Source: Thioalkalivibrio thiocyanoxidans ARh2 (GTDB lineage Bacteria; Pseudomonadota; Gammaproteobacteria; Ectothiorhodospirales; Ectothiorhodospiraceae). From it: a DNA stretch of 64,000 bases. This document shows, piece after piece, positions 36,049-48,658 of this stretch. The notes beneath the pieces were generated by a model. That model searched no databases, was not told where the DNA came from, and was given only the letters and a program-made list of their open reading frames with translations. The stretch lies in the NCBI RefSeq assembly GCF_000385215.1, contig NZ_ARQK01000060.1, positions 1 to 64,000 on the forward strand. Reading direction: 5' to 3'. Numbering within the stretch: the first letter of the stretch is position 1; every line of letters begins with the position of its first letter. The translations under genes were made by a program, and so were the position numbers.

Positions 36049-36507
36049 GTGGATGATTTCAACGTCCAGGAGATCATGCGTTATCTGCCGCATCGATATC
36101 CGTTTCTCATGGTCGACCGGGTGCTGGAATGGGAAGCCGGTTCGTACCTGGCCGGTATCAAGAACGTCAGCATCAACGAGCCCTATTTCCAGGGGCATTT
36201 TCCGGTCAAGCCGGTGATGCCGGGAGTACTGATCCTCGAGGCACTGGCTCAGGCCACGGGGCTGCTGGCGTTCAAGACCGAAGAGGCGCGCAACGAGAAC
36301 CAGGACAAGCAGCAGCTTTATCTGTTTGTGGGGATCGACGAGGCACGTTTCCGGCGTCAGGTAGTGCCCGGCGACCAGCTGCACCTGCGCGTGGATCTCA
36401 AGCGCACGGTGCGCGGCATCTGGCGCTTCGATGCGGTTGCCCGCGTGGGCGACGACGTCTGTGCCAACGCCCAGCTGATGTGCTCGGGGCAGGAAATTCC
36501 CTCGTGA
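36049..36507 (+). CDS. fabZ: 3-hydroxyacyl-ACP dehydratase
   Basis: A 152-aa hot-dog fold enzyme of fatty acid synthesis with catalytic H50 and E64 in [20 protein letters not shown]. It shares the 3-hydroxyacyl-ACP pool with LpxA and LpxD, its operon neighbours. Start is GTG at 36049 after AAGGA. Its stop overlaps the lpxA start. Confidence 0.97.
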   Translation: MDDFNVQEIMRYLPHRYPFLMVDRVLEWEAGSYLAGIKNVSINEPYFQGHFPVKPVMPGVLILEALAQATGLLAFKTEEARNENQDKQQLYLFVGIDEARFRRQVVPGDQLHLRVDLKRTVRGIWRFDAVARVGDDVCANAQLMCSGQEIPS

Positions 36508-37286
36508 TCGACCCGCGGGCCGAAGTACACCCGAGTGCGGAGCTCGACTCCTCGGTCGAGGTGGGGCCATTCAGCGTCATTGGCCCGAATGTCCGGATCG
36601 GGGGCGGTACCCGAGTCGGGCCGCATGTGGTGATCCGCGGTCCGACCGAGATTGGACGCGACAACCGCATCTTTCAGTTCTCCTCGATCGGGGAGGAGCC
36701 GCAGGATACCAGCTACAAGGGCGAGCCCACGCGGCTGGTGATCGGGGATCGCAACGTGATCCGCGAATCGGTCACGCTGCACCGGGGCACGGAGAAGGGC
36801 CTGGGCGAGACCGTGATCGGGCATGACAACCTGATCATGGCCTATGTGCATATCGCGCACGACTGCACCATCGGCAGCAAGATTATTTTCTCCAACGCGA
36901 CCTCGCTGGCCGGTCATGTCGAGATCCAGGACAACGTGACGCTGGGTGGCTTTACCCTGGTGCATCAGTTCTGCCGTGTGGGCACCTTTGCCTTCACCAG
37001 TATGGGGGCGGCGCTGAACCGGGACCTCCCGCCCTACTGCCTGGCCAGCGGCAACTACGCACGGCTGATCGGGATCAACAAGATCGGGTTGCGCCGCAAT
37101 GGCTTCTCCAACGAGGCGATTCAGGCGCTGCATCGCGTGTTCATCCTGGGCATGCGTGGTCGTGCCGGGCGTGAACGGCACCTGGAGACGATGTTCGACG
37201 AGACGGACGTCCCGGAGGTGCGCAACCTGATCGGCTTCGTGCGCGACAGCCAGCGCGGGATCCTGCGCGGAGGGCGGCCGCACTGA
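36504..37286 (+). CDS. lpxA: UDP-N-acetylglucosamine (or GlcNAc3N) 3-acyltransferase
   Basis: A 260-aa left-handed beta-helix enzyme that adds the first acyl chain of lipid A. By alignment with E. coli LpxA, H119 is the catalytic base (E. coli H125) and H116 matches H122. The acyl-chain ruler Gly173 is Met167 here, a change known to favour C10 over C14 chains. Because gnnA and gnnB follow, the natural acceptor may be the 3-amino sugar. GTG start overlaps fabZ (GTGA). Confidence 0.96.
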   Translation: MIDPRAEVHPSAELDSSVEVGPFSVIGPNVRIGGGTRVGPHVVIRGPTEIGRDNRIFQFSSIGEEPQDTSYKGEPTRLVIGDRNVIRESVTLHRGTEKGLGETVIGHDNLIMAYVHIAHDCTIGSKIIFSNATSLAGHVEIQDNVTLGGFTLVHQFCRVGTFAFTSMGAALNRDLPPYCLASGNYARLIGINKIGLRRNGFSNEAIQALHRVFILGMRGRAGRERHLETMFDETDVPEVRNLIGFVRDSQRGILRGGRPH

Positions 37287-37303
37287 CACCCGTTTTGTCA
37301 GTG
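37281..37303. terminator. Bidirectional hairpin over the lpxA and lpxB stop codons
   Basis: CACTGACA (37281-37288) pairs perfectly with TGTCAGTG (37296-37303) around a 7-base loop. The arms contain both the lpxA stop (37284-37286) and the lpxB stop (37298-37300, minus strand). No long T-run follows, so it may act as a weak bidirectional terminator. Confidence 0.5.
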
Positions 37304-38452
37304 TTCGACCAGACGCCCCTGGTTGAGGAGCTCCCGTGCCATCTCGGCGATGCGGCGGTCGGCCCCGCCTTCTCCCAGGCGTTCACGGACCCTGGACAGC
37401 GATTCGCGCATTGCGCCCAGACGCTCCGGGTGCCGAAGCAGGGCTAGCGCATCCGTCGCGAGACGCTCGGGGCTGGCCGCGCGCTGAAGGTACTCCGGGA
37501 CCAGCCGCTCGCCCGCCACGATATTGACCAGGGCGATGTTCTCCAGCCGGACCAGCCGCGAAAAGACCGCGTGGCTGAGGCTGCCCATGCGGTAGAACAC
37601 CAGCATCGGTGCCTGGAGCAGGCCGGCCTCCAGCGTGGCCGTGCCCGATGCGATCAACAGGAGATCGGCATCCGCCATGAGTGCATGCGTGCCGTCCTCC
37701 CCGGAGACAAAGGCGAGGGGCAGGTCTTCATGCCGGGCGAGTGTCTCGAGGCGTGGGGCGTCTACGCCCGGTGCCAGAGCCACCACGAAGCGCAGCGAGG
37801 GTTCTTCCCCGTGCATGCGCCGTGCGGTTTCGACGAGCAGGGGCCAGTGGCGCTTGAGCTCGCCGCTGCGGCTCCCCGGCAGGAGCCCGATCACACGCTC
37901 ACCGTCGGCTATGTTCAGGCGTTCACCGAGCCGCAGCGTGGGCGCGTGCACCCGGTCCACCAGCGGGTTGCCGACGTAGCGTACCGGGATGCCGGCGCGC
38001 TCGTAGATGTCGGTTTCAAAGGGGAACAGCACCGCCATCGCGTCCACGCACTGCTGAATACGGCGGATACGCCCGGATCGCCAGGCCCAGAGCTGGGGGC
38101 TGACATAGAACAGGACCGGGATACCCAGGCGCCGTGCGTGGGCGGCCAGGCGCAGGTTGAACTCGACGTAGTCCACCAGGACGAGCAGGTCCGGGCGGTT
38201 TTTCTCCAGGTGGGCACACATGCGCCGGAACAGGCGGCGCAGGCGCGGGTAGTTCACCAGTACGTCGACGAGGCCGACGACCGCGAGTTCCTCGACGTCG
38301 ATGAGCGTCTCGACACCTGCGGCGCGCATCTGTGCGCCCCCCATGCCGGAGTAGTGCAGCCCGGGCTCGATGGCCGCCAGTTCGCGAACCAGTCCGGCAC
38401 CCAGGGCATCGCCGGAGCTCTCTCCGGCGCAGATGACCACGTGGCGTTGCAT
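37298..38452 (-). CDS. lpxB: Lipid-A-disaccharide synthase
   Basis: A 384-aa GT-B glycosyltransferase (family 19) joining lipid X and UDP-diacyl-GlcN. Conserved CAGESSGDALGAGLVREL start, SPQLWAWRSGRIRRI and GTATLEAGLLQAPMLVFYR are present. Unlike the usual lpxA-lpxB order, it lies on the minus strand as the last gene of gnnA-gnnB-lpxB, tail to tail with lpxA. Confidence 0.96.
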   Translation of the reverse strand: MQRHVVICAGESSGDALGAGLVRELAAIEPGLHYSGMGGAQMRAAGVETLIDVEELAVVGLVDVLVNYPRLRRLFRRMCAHLEKNRPDLLVLVDYVEFNLRLAAHARRLGIPVLFYVSPQLWAWRSGRIRRIQQCVDAMAVLFPFETDIYERAGIPVRYVGNPLVDRVHAPTLRLGERLNIADGERVIGLLPGSRSGELKRHWPLLVETARRMHGEEPSLRFVVALAPGVDAPRLETLARHEDLPLAFVSGEDGTHALMADADLLLIASGTATLEAGLLQAPMLVFYRMGSLSHAVFSRLVRLENIALVNIVAGERLVPEYLQRAASPERLATDALALLRHPERLGAMRESLSRVRERLGEGGADRRIAEMARELLNQGRLVEH

Positions 38453-38473
38453 GGGGCCGGGCCTTTCCCCCGA

Positions 38474-39571
38474 CTAGGCGAGGGCGCGCCGGATCGTGGC
38501 GCAGATCGTCTCGATCTGTTCGTCTTCGAGCTCGGGGAAGACCGGCAGGGAGAGGCAGCGCGCCGCGACCGATTCCGTGACCGGGAGACTGGCCGGCAGG
38601 TTTGGCAGATCCACGAAGGCCTTTTGCTGGTGCAGCGGGACCGGGTAGTAGATTGCGTGCGCGATCTCGGCCGCCTTCAGGGCCTGCATGATCGCGTCGC
38701 GATGATCGGTCAGCAGCGTGTACTGGTGGTAGACATGCGTACCGATCCCGTCTTCGTGCGGGGTCTGGACCGGCAGGCCCTCCAGCCCCTTGCGGTAACT
38801 GGCGGCGACGCGTCGGCGCTGGGCGTTGTACTCGTCGATGTGCGGCAGTTTCACGCGCAGGATCGCCGCCTGCATCTCGTCCAGACGGCTGTTGTAGCCC
38901 ACCTCGTCGTGGTAGTAGCGCTCGCTGGAGCCATGGTTGCGCAGCCGCTTCAGGGCTTCGGCCGAGGTCGGGCAGCTGGTGGTGACCAGGCCGCCGTCGC
39001 CGAAGGCCCCGAGGTTTTTCGAGGGGAAGAACGAGAAACAGCCAAAGGCATTGGCGGACCCGGTCTGCGCACCATCGATGGCGGCGCCGAAGGACTGGGC
39101 GCAATCCTCGATGATCAGCAGCTTGTGGCGTTCCGCGATGGTCTGCAGCCGCGGCAGGTCGGCCGGCTGTCCAAACAGATGCACCGGGATAATCGCCCTG
39201 GTCCGTTCTGTGACCGCGGCCTCGACCTGTTCCGGGTCGATGTTGAAGGTGTCGGGATCAATGTCCACGAACACCGGGTCGGCCCCGACATAGCGAATGG
39301 CCTCGGCGGTGGCAATGAAGGTGAACGGCGTCGTGATGACCTCGTCGCCCGGGCCAATGCCCGCGGCGGCCAGGGCCAGATGCAGCGCGTCGGTCCCCGA
39401 GGCGCAGGTGATCGCATGGTCCACCCCGAGATAGCGTGCCAGTTCGTCTTCCAGCGCCTGGACATTGGGACCCAGGATATAGCGGGCCCCGGCCAGGACC
39501 TCCTGCAGCGCGGCATCGATTTCGGGGCGCAGGCTCTGGTACTGGCGCTGCAGGTCGACCATCGGGATCAC
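38474..39571 (-). CDS. gnnB: DegT/DnrJ/EryC1 aminotransferase, probable UDP-3-keto-GlcNAc transaminase
   Basis: A 365-aa PLP enzyme of the sugar aminotransferase family with the Schiff-base Lys K185 in FFPSKNLGAFGDGG and the GTDALHLAL phosphate loop. In Acidithiobacillus ferrooxidans GnnB turns UDP-3-keto-GlcNAc into UDP-GlcNAc3N, and gnnA/gnnB also sit among lpx genes. Start is GTG at 39571, which follows AGGAG and overlaps the gnnA stop. A WbpE-like O-antigen role is the alternative, but its other pathway genes are not nearby. Confidence 0.8.
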   Translation of the reverse strand: MIPMVDLQRQYQSLRPEIDAALQEVLAGARYILGPNVQALEDELARYLGVDHAITCASGTDALHLALAAAGIGPGDEVITTPFTFIATAEAIRYVGADPVFVDIDPDTFNIDPEQVEAAVTERTRAIIPVHLFGQPADLPRLQTIAERHKLLIIEDCAQSFGAAIDGAQTGSANAFGCFSFFPSKNLGAFGDGGLVTTSCPTSAEALKRLRNHGSSERYYHDEVGYNSRLDEMQAAILRVKLPHIDEYNAQRRRVAASYRKGLEGLPVQTPHEDGIGTHVYHQYTLLTDHRDAIMQALKAAEIAHAIYYPVPLHQQKAFVDLPNLPASLPVTESVAARCLSLPVFPELEDEQIETICATIRRALA

Positions 39572-40581
39572 GGTTTGACTCCTGTGGGGGTGGTTTCGAG
39601 GTGGCTGTGGGGGCCGTCGGCCTGGCCCATTACGTTGAGGTTCTGGTAGACGAGCCTGGTGATCTGCTCGGCAGTGGCCAGGGCCCGCTGGCCGTCGCGA
39701 CCGCTGACCACGACGGGCCCTTCGCCGCGCACCGCGGCCACGAAGGCGCGGATCTCGGCGAGCAGGGCATCGGCCTCGTCGAACACGCTCTCGTCCCGGT
39801 GGATCTCCGGGGCACCGGTCTCCGGATCGGGCGCGCCGATGTGGTTGAGCGACAGGATGCGGTTCTGAAAGTCCACCGAGGCATAGGCGTGCGACTGGAA
39901 GATGCGCATGCGCCGCTCGGACTTGTTGCTGACACGCGAAGAGGTCACGTTGGCCACGCAGCCGTTGGCGAACTCCAGCCGCGCGTTGGCGATATCGATG
40001 TCCTGGGTGAGTACGCGGGCGCCGGAGGCGCGGACCTCGGTCAGCGGCGAATCCGTCAGGGACAGGATGATGTCGATGTCGTGAATCATCAGATCCAGCA
40101 CCACGGAGACGTCCGTGGCGCGGGGCTTGTAGGGCGCCAGGCGGTGCGATTCGATGAAGCGCGGATGCAGTGGATCGTCGGTCAGACGGCGCAGGGCCGC
40201 ATTGAAGCGCTCCAGATGCCCGACCTGCAGTACGACCCCTTTGGCTTCGGCGAGCTGGTTCAGGGCCTCGGCCTGCTCCAGCGTCGCGGTGATCGGCTTT
40301 TCGACCAGCACATGGCATCCGGTGTCGAGGAAGTCCCGCGCGATGTCGTAGTGCAGGGTGGTCGGCGCAGCGATGGAGACCGCATCGACGCGGCCGAGCA
40401 GTTCGCGGTGATCGGTGACCGCGGCGCAGCCATGTTCGGCGGCGACACGCTCGGCAGTGGCGGCGTCGGCATCGGCCACGGCGACCAGCTCGGTCTCGGG
40501 CAGGGCGGCGTACTTGGCGGCATGCCATTTGCCAAGGTGACCGACGCCGATCGCGGCGCAGCGCAGGGGATTCTGGGACAT
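39568..40581 (-). CDS. gnnA: Gfo/Idh/MocA oxidoreductase, probable UDP-GlcNAc 3-dehydrogenase
   Basis: A 337-aa NAD(P)-dependent sugar oxidoreductase. The Rossmann motif [16 protein letters not shown] lies at the N-terminus, and the family EKP motif is at 94-96, followed by the C-terminal domain with HDIDIILSL. By context with gnnB and lpxB it should oxidise the 3-hydroxyl of UDP-GlcNAc. First gene of the minus-strand gnnA-gnnB-lpxB operon, divergent from rnhB. WlbA/WbpB-type enzymes are close relatives. Confidence 0.8.
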   Translation of the reverse strand: MSQNPLRCAAIGVGHLGKWHAAKYAALPETELVAVADADAATAERVAAEHGCAAVTDHRELLGRVDAVSIAAPTTLHYDIARDFLDTGCHVLVEKPITATLEQAEALNQLAEAKGVVLQVGHLERFNAALRRLTDDPLHPRFIESHRLAPYKPRATDVSVVLDLMIHDIDIILSLTDSPLTEVRASGARVLTQDIDIANARLEFANGCVANVTSSRVSNKSERRMRIFQSHAYASVDFQNRILSLNHIGAPDPETGAPEIHRDESVFDEADALLAEIRAFVAAVRGEGPVVVSGRDGQRALATAEQITRLVYQNLNVMGQADGPHSHLETTPTGVKP

Positions 40582-40683
40582 GGGCGGGCTCGAGGTTCGT
40601 AGGGCGTGTGCTAGGATTTCCGGCGCTATTGTAACGGATCGCCCGGACGGCGCATGTCCGCGATCCATTCCCGCTATTGTCCA

Positions 40684-40709
40684 GGGAAACACGGGTTTCG
40701 GTGTTTCCC
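40684..40709. promoter_or_regulatory. Perfect inverted repeat between gnnA and rnhB
   Basis: GGGAAACAC (40684-40692), GGGTTTCG, GTGTTTCCC (40701-40709). It sits in the shared upstream region of gnnA (minus) and rnhB (plus) and could be an operator or RNA hairpin. Its right arm is part of the repeated 15-bp element (40698-40712). Confidence 0.5.
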
Positions 40710-40712
40710 TAA
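40698..40712 (+). promoter_or_regulatory. Repeated 15-bp element, variant copy
   Basis: TCGGTGTTTCCCTAA differs at two positions from the exact copies at 151-165 and 51660-51674. It ends 17 nt before the rnhB ATG. Confidence 0.4.
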
Positions 40713-40729
40713 ACCCGGCCGGGGGTTCG

Positions 40730-41331
40730 ATGTCCGCAAACAGGGTGGCAAACGCTTGGGTCGCGGGGGTCGACGAGGTGGGACGTGGCCCGCTGGCGGG
40801 GCCGGTGGTGGCCGCCGCAGTGATCCTGCCGGAGGGCTTCGCTGCCCCGGGGCTGACCGATTCCAAGAAGCTTTCGGCGCGGCGCCGCCAGGCGCTGGAT
40901 CTCGAGATTCGCGAACGGGCCGTGGCTTGGGCACTGGGCCGGGCCGAGGCGGCCGAGATTGACGCATTGAACATCCATCGCGCGACCCTGCTGGCGATGC
41001 AGCGCGCGGTGGCCGCATTGTCGCAGGCGCCCGATCACCTGCTGGTTGACGGCCGCTTCACGCCCGAGGGCCCCTGGAGCGCCGAGGCCATTGTCGGCGG
41101 GGATGGCTCCGTGGCGGCGATCAGCGCGGCCTCGGTCATTGCCAAGGTGGCGCGCGACGCGGAGATGACGGCCCTGCACGAACGCTATCCCGACTACGGC
41201 TTTGATCGCCACGCAGGCTACCCGACCGCCTACCATCGCGACGCGCTGGTGCGCCTTGGGCCATGTGCAGAGCATCGTCGCAGCTTTGGGCCGGTGGCGC
41301 GGGCGCTGGCCGCTGTTGCGGGGGAAGAGGC

Positions 41332-41335
<4 letters not shown>
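40730..41335 (+). CDS. rnhB: Ribonuclease HII
   Basis: A 201-aa RNase HII that nicks DNA at single ribonucleotides and cuts RNA:DNA hybrids. The catalytic start [19 protein letters not shown] holds D15 and E16, and further acidic residues follow in LLVDGRF and [13 protein letters not shown]. The ATG at 40730 fits the usual family length; the long upstream frame from 40580 is unconserved. Its stop overlaps dnaE (ATGA). Confidence 0.97.
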
Positions 41336-44811
<3,476 letters not shown>

Positions 44812-44840
44812 AGGCCCCCGATCGGGCGAAACCGGGTGCC

Positions 44841-44895
44841 CGAGACCGCTGCATCAGGCCACAGGTCTCGTCGGTCCGTGTCTCGGTCGGTCTCG
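44841..44895 (+). promoter_or_regulatory. Two mutually exclusive stems upstream of accA
   Basis: CGAGACC (44841-44847) can pair with GGTCTCG at 44864-44870 or, as an 8-bp stem, with CGGTCTCG at 44888-44895. A -10-like TACAAT occurs at 44935-44940. The alternative pairing might affect accA expression, but chance is not excluded in this GC-rich DNA. Confidence 0.3.
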
Positions 44896-44965
44896 AACCG
44901 GCAGCGAAGTGCGGGGCAATTGGTTACAATTCCGCGCTTACTCTATTGCCGACGCGAGACCCTGC

Positions 44966-45931
44966 ATGAATCCGGATTTTCTCGACTTCGAACAGCCCAT
45001 TGCCGAACTGGAAGCCAAGATTCGGGATCTGCGCTATGTGGGTGACGACGCCGAGGTCAACATCCAGGAAGAGATCCAGCGCCTGGAGGAGAAATGCCGG
45101 TCACTGACCGAGAGCATCTTCGCCAAGCTCACCCCCTGGCAGGTGGCGCAGATGTCCCGTCATCCCAAGCGGCCCTATACCCTGGACTACATCCCGCAGC
45201 TGTTCGACGAGTTCGAGGAGCTGCACGGCGACCGGACCTATGCGGATGATCCGGCGATCGTCGGTGGCGTGGCCCGTCTCGACGGGCGCCCGGTGATGAT
45301 CATCGGGCACCAGAAGGGGCGCCAGACCCGCGAGAAGGTCTATCGCAATTTCGGTATGCCGCGGCCGGAAGGCTACCGCAAGGCCCTGCGTCTGATGGAG
45401 ACCGCCGAGCGCTTCCGGCTGCCGGTCCTGACGTTCATCGACACCCCGGGCGCCTATCCGGGCGTGGGCGCCGAAGAGCGCGGCCAGAGCGAGGCGATCG
45501 CCCGCAATCTGATGGTGATGGCGCGGCTGGATACCCCGATCATCGCGACCGTGATCGGCGAGGGCGGCTCCGGCGGCGCACTGGCGATCGGGGTCGGGGA
45601 TGCCACGCTGATGCTGCAGTACTCGACCTACTCGGTCATCTCGCCGGAGGGCTGTGCCTCTATCCTCTGGAAGAGCGCGGACCGCGCGTCCGAGGCGGCG
45701 GAGGCGCTGGGTATCACCTCGCAGCGGCTGCACGATCTGGGTCTGGTCGATCGGATCATTCCCGAGCCGCTGGGCGGCGCCCATCGCGATCCGGAGACGA
45801 TGTCGGCGCACCTGCGCTCGGCGCTGCTGGAAACCCTCGATGGCCTCGAGGCGCTGGACCCGGCCAAGCGGCTGGATCGGCGTTACCGCCGCCTGATGGA
45901 CTACGGTGCCTTCCAGGAAGCCGCCTCCTGA
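44966..45931 (+). CDS. accA: Acetyl-CoA carboxylase carboxyltransferase subunit alpha
   Basis: A 321-aa subunit that, with AccD, transfers carboxyl from biotin to acetyl-CoA for fatty acid synthesis. Conserved [33 protein letters not shown] and [15 protein letters not shown] segments are present. The ATG at 44966 matches the conserved N-terminus ([16 protein letters not shown]). Confidence 0.98.
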   Translation: MNPDFLDFEQPIAELEAKIRDLRYVGDDAEVNIQEEIQRLEEKCRSLTESIFAKLTPWQVAQMSRHPKRPYTLDYIPQLFDEFEELHGDRTYADDPAIVGGVARLDGRPVMIIGHQKGRQTREKVYRNFGMPRPEGYRKALRLMETAERFRLPVLTFIDTPGAYPGVGAEERGQSEAIARNLMVMARLDTPIIATVIGEGGSGGALAIGVGDATLMLQYSTYSVISPEGCASILWKSADRASEAAEALGITSQRLHDLGLVDRIIPEPLGGAHRDPETMSAHLRSALLETLDGLEALDPAKRLDRRYRRLMDYGAFQEAAS

Positions 45932-47198
45932 GACACCGGGCCGGGTGCCGGGTCGCGCCCACCCGGTGACGGCCGCCGTTCGGGCCTTCCTGCAGGATCA
46001 CTCCGGCTCTGGTGCCTTGCGCGTCGCCTTCAGCGGTGGCCGCGACTCCTCCGTATTGCTGCACGCGCTCGCGCAATTGCGCCCTCCAGGGCTTGAGGCC
46101 TGGCATGTGAATCACGGTCTGCGACCGGATGCCGATGCGCAGGCGGCGTTCTGTGTGCGCGTTGCCGCAACGCTGGATGTCCCGCTAACCGTACGCGAGG
46201 TGACCGTTGTCGATGACGCCGCCGAGGGACCGGAAGCCGCTGCCCGCCGTGCGCGCTATGCGGCGCTGCGCGAGGGCCTGGCAGAGCGGGACCTGATCCT
46301 GACCGCCCAGCATGCCGACGACCAGGCCGAGACCTTCCTGCTGGCCGCGTTGCGCGGGAGCGGTCCGGACGGCCTGCAGGGCATGCGGACCATGCGTCGT
46401 GAAGGGGATACCTGGCTCGGGCGGCCGCTGCTGGAGGTCCCGGGCGAGGCCATCGCGGACTACGCGCGGGTGGCAGGTCTCGACTGGTACGACGACCCGA
46501 GCAATAAAGACGCCCGTTTCGATCGTAACTTCCTGCGCCGCGAGATCCTCCCGCGTCTGGCGGAACGGTTCCCTGTCCATGCCTCCCTCGCGCGCTGTGC
46601 CCGCTGGCAGCAGGAGGCTGTCGACCGGCTGGCGGGCCTGGAGGAGCAGCTTCCCGATGATTCCCCGTTGCCCGTTGCTGCGCTGGCGGGTCTGGATGCG
46701 GCAGGGCGCCGGGCGCGGATGCGGGCGTGGTTGCGCGCACAGGGGCTGAGACCACCGGGGCATGCACGCCTGGAGGAATTCGGCCGGCAACTGGAAACCC
46801 ATGGGCCGGACCGCAGTCCGGAGCTGCGCTGGGCGGATGGCTGGATGGGTGTCTACCGGGGAATGATTTACGCCGAATCCCCGGATGTGACACGCCCCGC
46901 GCCAGTCGACGTGATCCACTGGCCATCAGGACAGGCGCATCTGACGCTCCCGAACGGGCGCGTGCTGGAACGCAAGTCGCTGGAGGCGCTGGATGTAGGG
47001 CCGGAAGAGGAGCTGGAGGTCGGTTTTCGCCAGGGGGGCGAAACGGTGGTGACGCCAGCGGGCCGACGGCCCTTGAAAAAGCTGCTGCAGGAGCGGGGCG
47101 TGCCACCATGGGTGCGTGAACACCTGCCCCTGGTCAGACGGCGGCGGGATGGATACGTCGTGGCCATTCTCTGGCCCGATGGAGGCCTGGGCCTCTGA
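45906..47198 (+). CDS. tilS: tRNA(Ile)-lysidine synthetase
   Basis: A 430-aa N-type ATP pyrophosphatase that changes C34 to lysidine in the CAU anticodon of tRNA-Ile. The PP-loop SGGRDS is at 43-48, followed by [12 protein letters not shown] and [13 protein letters not shown], and a C-terminal TilS_C region. The start is unclear: GTG at 45906 overlaps accA, while GTGs at 45945 and 45966 also fit. Usually adjacent to pyrG; here the sia cluster lies between. Confidence 0.93.
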   Translation: MPSRKPPPETPGRVPGRAHPVTAAVRAFLQDHSGSGALRVAFSGGRDSSVLLHALAQLRPPGLEAWHVNHGLRPDADAQAAFCVRVAATLDVPLTVREVTVVDDAAEGPEAAARRARYAALREGLAERDLILTAQHADDQAETFLLAALRGSGPDGLQGMRTMRREGDTWLGRPLLEVPGEAIADYARVAGLDWYDDPSNKDARFDRNFLRREILPRLAERFPVHASLARCARWQQEAVDRLAGLEEQLPDDSPLPVAALAGLDAAGRRARMRAWLRAQGLRPPGHARLEEFGRQLETHGPDRSPELRWADGWMGVYRGMIYAESPDVTRPAPVDVIHWPSGQAHLTLPNGRVLERKSLEALDVGPEEELEVGFRQGGETVVTPAGRRPLKKLLQERGVPPWVREHLPLVRRRRDGYVVAILWPDGGLGL

Positions 47199-47211
47199 CC
47201 GGTGCGCGTCT

Positions 47212-47244
47212 GTGAACCCGGCGCTCCCCGGAACCTGTGTTCAC
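47212..47244 (+). terminator. Possible terminator after tilS
   Basis: GTGAAC (47212-47217) and GTTCAC (47239-47244) are complementary arms, with an inner CCGG...CCGG pairing. No T-run follows. It could separate tilS from the signalling operon downstream. Confidence 0.3.
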
Positions 47245-47251
47245 CTTGCAG

Positions 47252-47280
47252 TTGACGGGGCGATCGTAAAGGCCAATGCT
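47252..47280 (+). promoter_or_regulatory. Weak candidate promoter for the sia-type operon
   Basis: TTGACG (47252-47257), 17-bp spacer, AATGCT (47275-47280). The -35 hexamer is good, the -10 poor (3 of 6). Confidence 0.3.
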
Positions 47281-47313
47281 TGAACTTTGTCACGCTTTTC
47301 AGGGGCCCCGAGT

Positions 47314-48072
47314 GTGAGATTTATCAGTCGGCGGGTCGTAGGCTGTGTCCAGGGTCTGGCGGTCGCGGTGCTGGCCGCGGCATCGGCGCAGGCCGGTACC
47401 CTCAACCTGACCACCGAAAGTTATCCGCCATTCAATTTCGAGACGCCGGATGGCGAGCTCGACGGGATCTCCGTGCGCGTGATGCATCAGCTGCTCGAGG
47501 AAACCGGGATCGAAGCGGAGATCCGGCTGCTGCCCTGGAGCCGCGCCTACGCCGAGGCGCGGTCGAATCCCGATACCTGCGTGTTTTCCACGACGCGCAC
47601 CCCGGAACGCGAAGACCTGTTCGAGTGGGTAGGGCCCCTGGTCGACAATCAGTGGCATGCGTTTGCCCTGGGAAGTTCGGATGTCCAGGTGCAGTCGCTG
47701 GATGATCTGCATGACTACCGGGTGGGCGGTTACCGCGATGATGCCGTCGCGTTATATGTCGAGTCGCACGGGATCGAGGTGGATACCGCCCCCAACGACC
47801 GGCTGAACGCGCGCAAGCTCGCGGCCGACCGCATCGATGTCTGGGTCAGTGGCGAGCACCTCGCGCCCTGGTATGCCCGTCTGGAGGGTATCGGCGAGCT
47901 GCGCTCGTTGTTTGCCTTCAACGACACGGTGATGTCGCTGGCCTGCCACCCGGATACCGATCGCGACCGGCTTGACCGGCTCCAGGCCACACTGGACGCC
48001 ATGCGCGAGGATGGCCGCTACGCGGCGATCGTCAGCGACGTACTCGACCAAAACGGAGACGCGGATGACTGA
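47314..48072 (+). CDS. Periplasmic solute-binding protein (SBP family 3)
   Basis: A 252-aa protein with a signal peptide (about 1-27, ending SAQA) and an extracellular solute-binding family 3 fold: TESYPPFNFETPDGELDGISVRVMHQLLEETG, then RAYAEARSNPDTCVFSTTRTPERE. No ABC permease or ATPase gene accompanies it. It overlaps siaB by 8 bp as first gene of the signalling operon, so it may pass a ligand signal to the SiaA-like receptor phosphatase; this is inference. The GTG at 47314 has AGGGG upstream and begins a proper signal peptide; an in-frame TTG at 47287 is weaker. Confidence 0.8.
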   Translation: MRFISRRVVGCVQGLAVAVLAAASAQAGTLNLTTESYPPFNFETPDGELDGISVRVMHQLLEETGIEAEIRLLPWSRAYAEARSNPDTCVFSTTRTPEREDLFEWVGPLVDNQWHAFALGSSDVQVQSLDDLHDYRVGGYRDDAVALYVESHGIEVDTAPNDRLNARKLAADRIDVWVSGEHLAPWYARLEGIGELRSLFAFNDTVMSLACHPDTDRDRLDRLQATLDAMREDGRYAAIVSDVLDQNGDADD

Positions 48073-48658
48073 GTTGGCCACACAGCGCGAAACCGGCGGG
48101 AACGGGCTGATTGCCGAGGAGGTACTGGGCTTTCAGCGCAACATGACCCGGCGCGGCATCATCTTCTCGTTCACCGGATATATCTCCGAAGGCATCCTGA
48201 AGGCGCTGGGTGACGCCCTGCGCCAGAAGATCCGGCTGGAGTCGACCGACAACAAGACCGTGAACCGGGTGTTTTCGGTGTTCGTCGAACAGGTGCAGAA
48301 CATCATCCGCTACTCCGCCGAACGCATCGAGCACGATGCGGAACCGCCGGTGGAACTCAGCTCCGGCATGATCACGGTCGGGTCCGAGAAAGGCCGGTTT
48401 TTCGTGATCTGCGGCAATATCATCGCCCGCGAGGACGCCGATACTCTGGGTGGGCGGCTCAGCGAGCTGCAGGGCATGGACTCGGAGGCCCTGCGGCGCT
48501 TCTACAAGGAAAAGCTGCGCGAGCCGCCGGACGAGGGCAGCAAGGGGGGCAGCATCGGGCTGATCGAGATCGCGCGCCGTGCCAGCGAGCCGATCCAGTT
48601 CGATTTCGAGCACCTCTCCGACGAGTATTCCTATTTTGTACTGAAGGCCTACATCTGA
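48065..48658 (+). CDS. siaB: SiaB family protein kinase
   Basis: A 197-aa protein resembling Pseudomonas aeruginosa SiaB (DUF6272), a histidine-kinase-like fold that phosphorylates SiaC. Visible family features are IIFSFTGYISEGILKALGDALR, the EQVQNIIRYS helix and GGSIGLIEIARRAS, a likely ATP-lid. It is overlapped by the binding-protein gene before it and siaC after it. Confidence 0.85.
   Translation: MTELATQRETGGNGLIAEEVLGFQRNMTRRGIIFSFTGYISEGILKALGDALRQKIRLESTDNKTVNRVFSVFVEQVQNIIRYSAERIEHDAEPPVELSSGMITVGSEKGRFFVICGNIIAREDADTLGGRLSELQGMDSEALRRFYKEKLREPPDEGSKGGSIGLIEIARRASEPIQFDFEHLSDEYSYFVLKAYI

Noticed and set aside
37298-40581. The gnnA-gnnB-lpxB inversion as a recent mobile insertion
   Set aside because: No mobility gene, flanking repeat or shift in base composition is visible; it is better read as an old rearrangement.
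39568-40974. A longer GnnA starting at 40974
   Set aside because: The Rossmann motif begins right after the ATG at 40581, and the extension would run through the divergent promoter region into rnhB.
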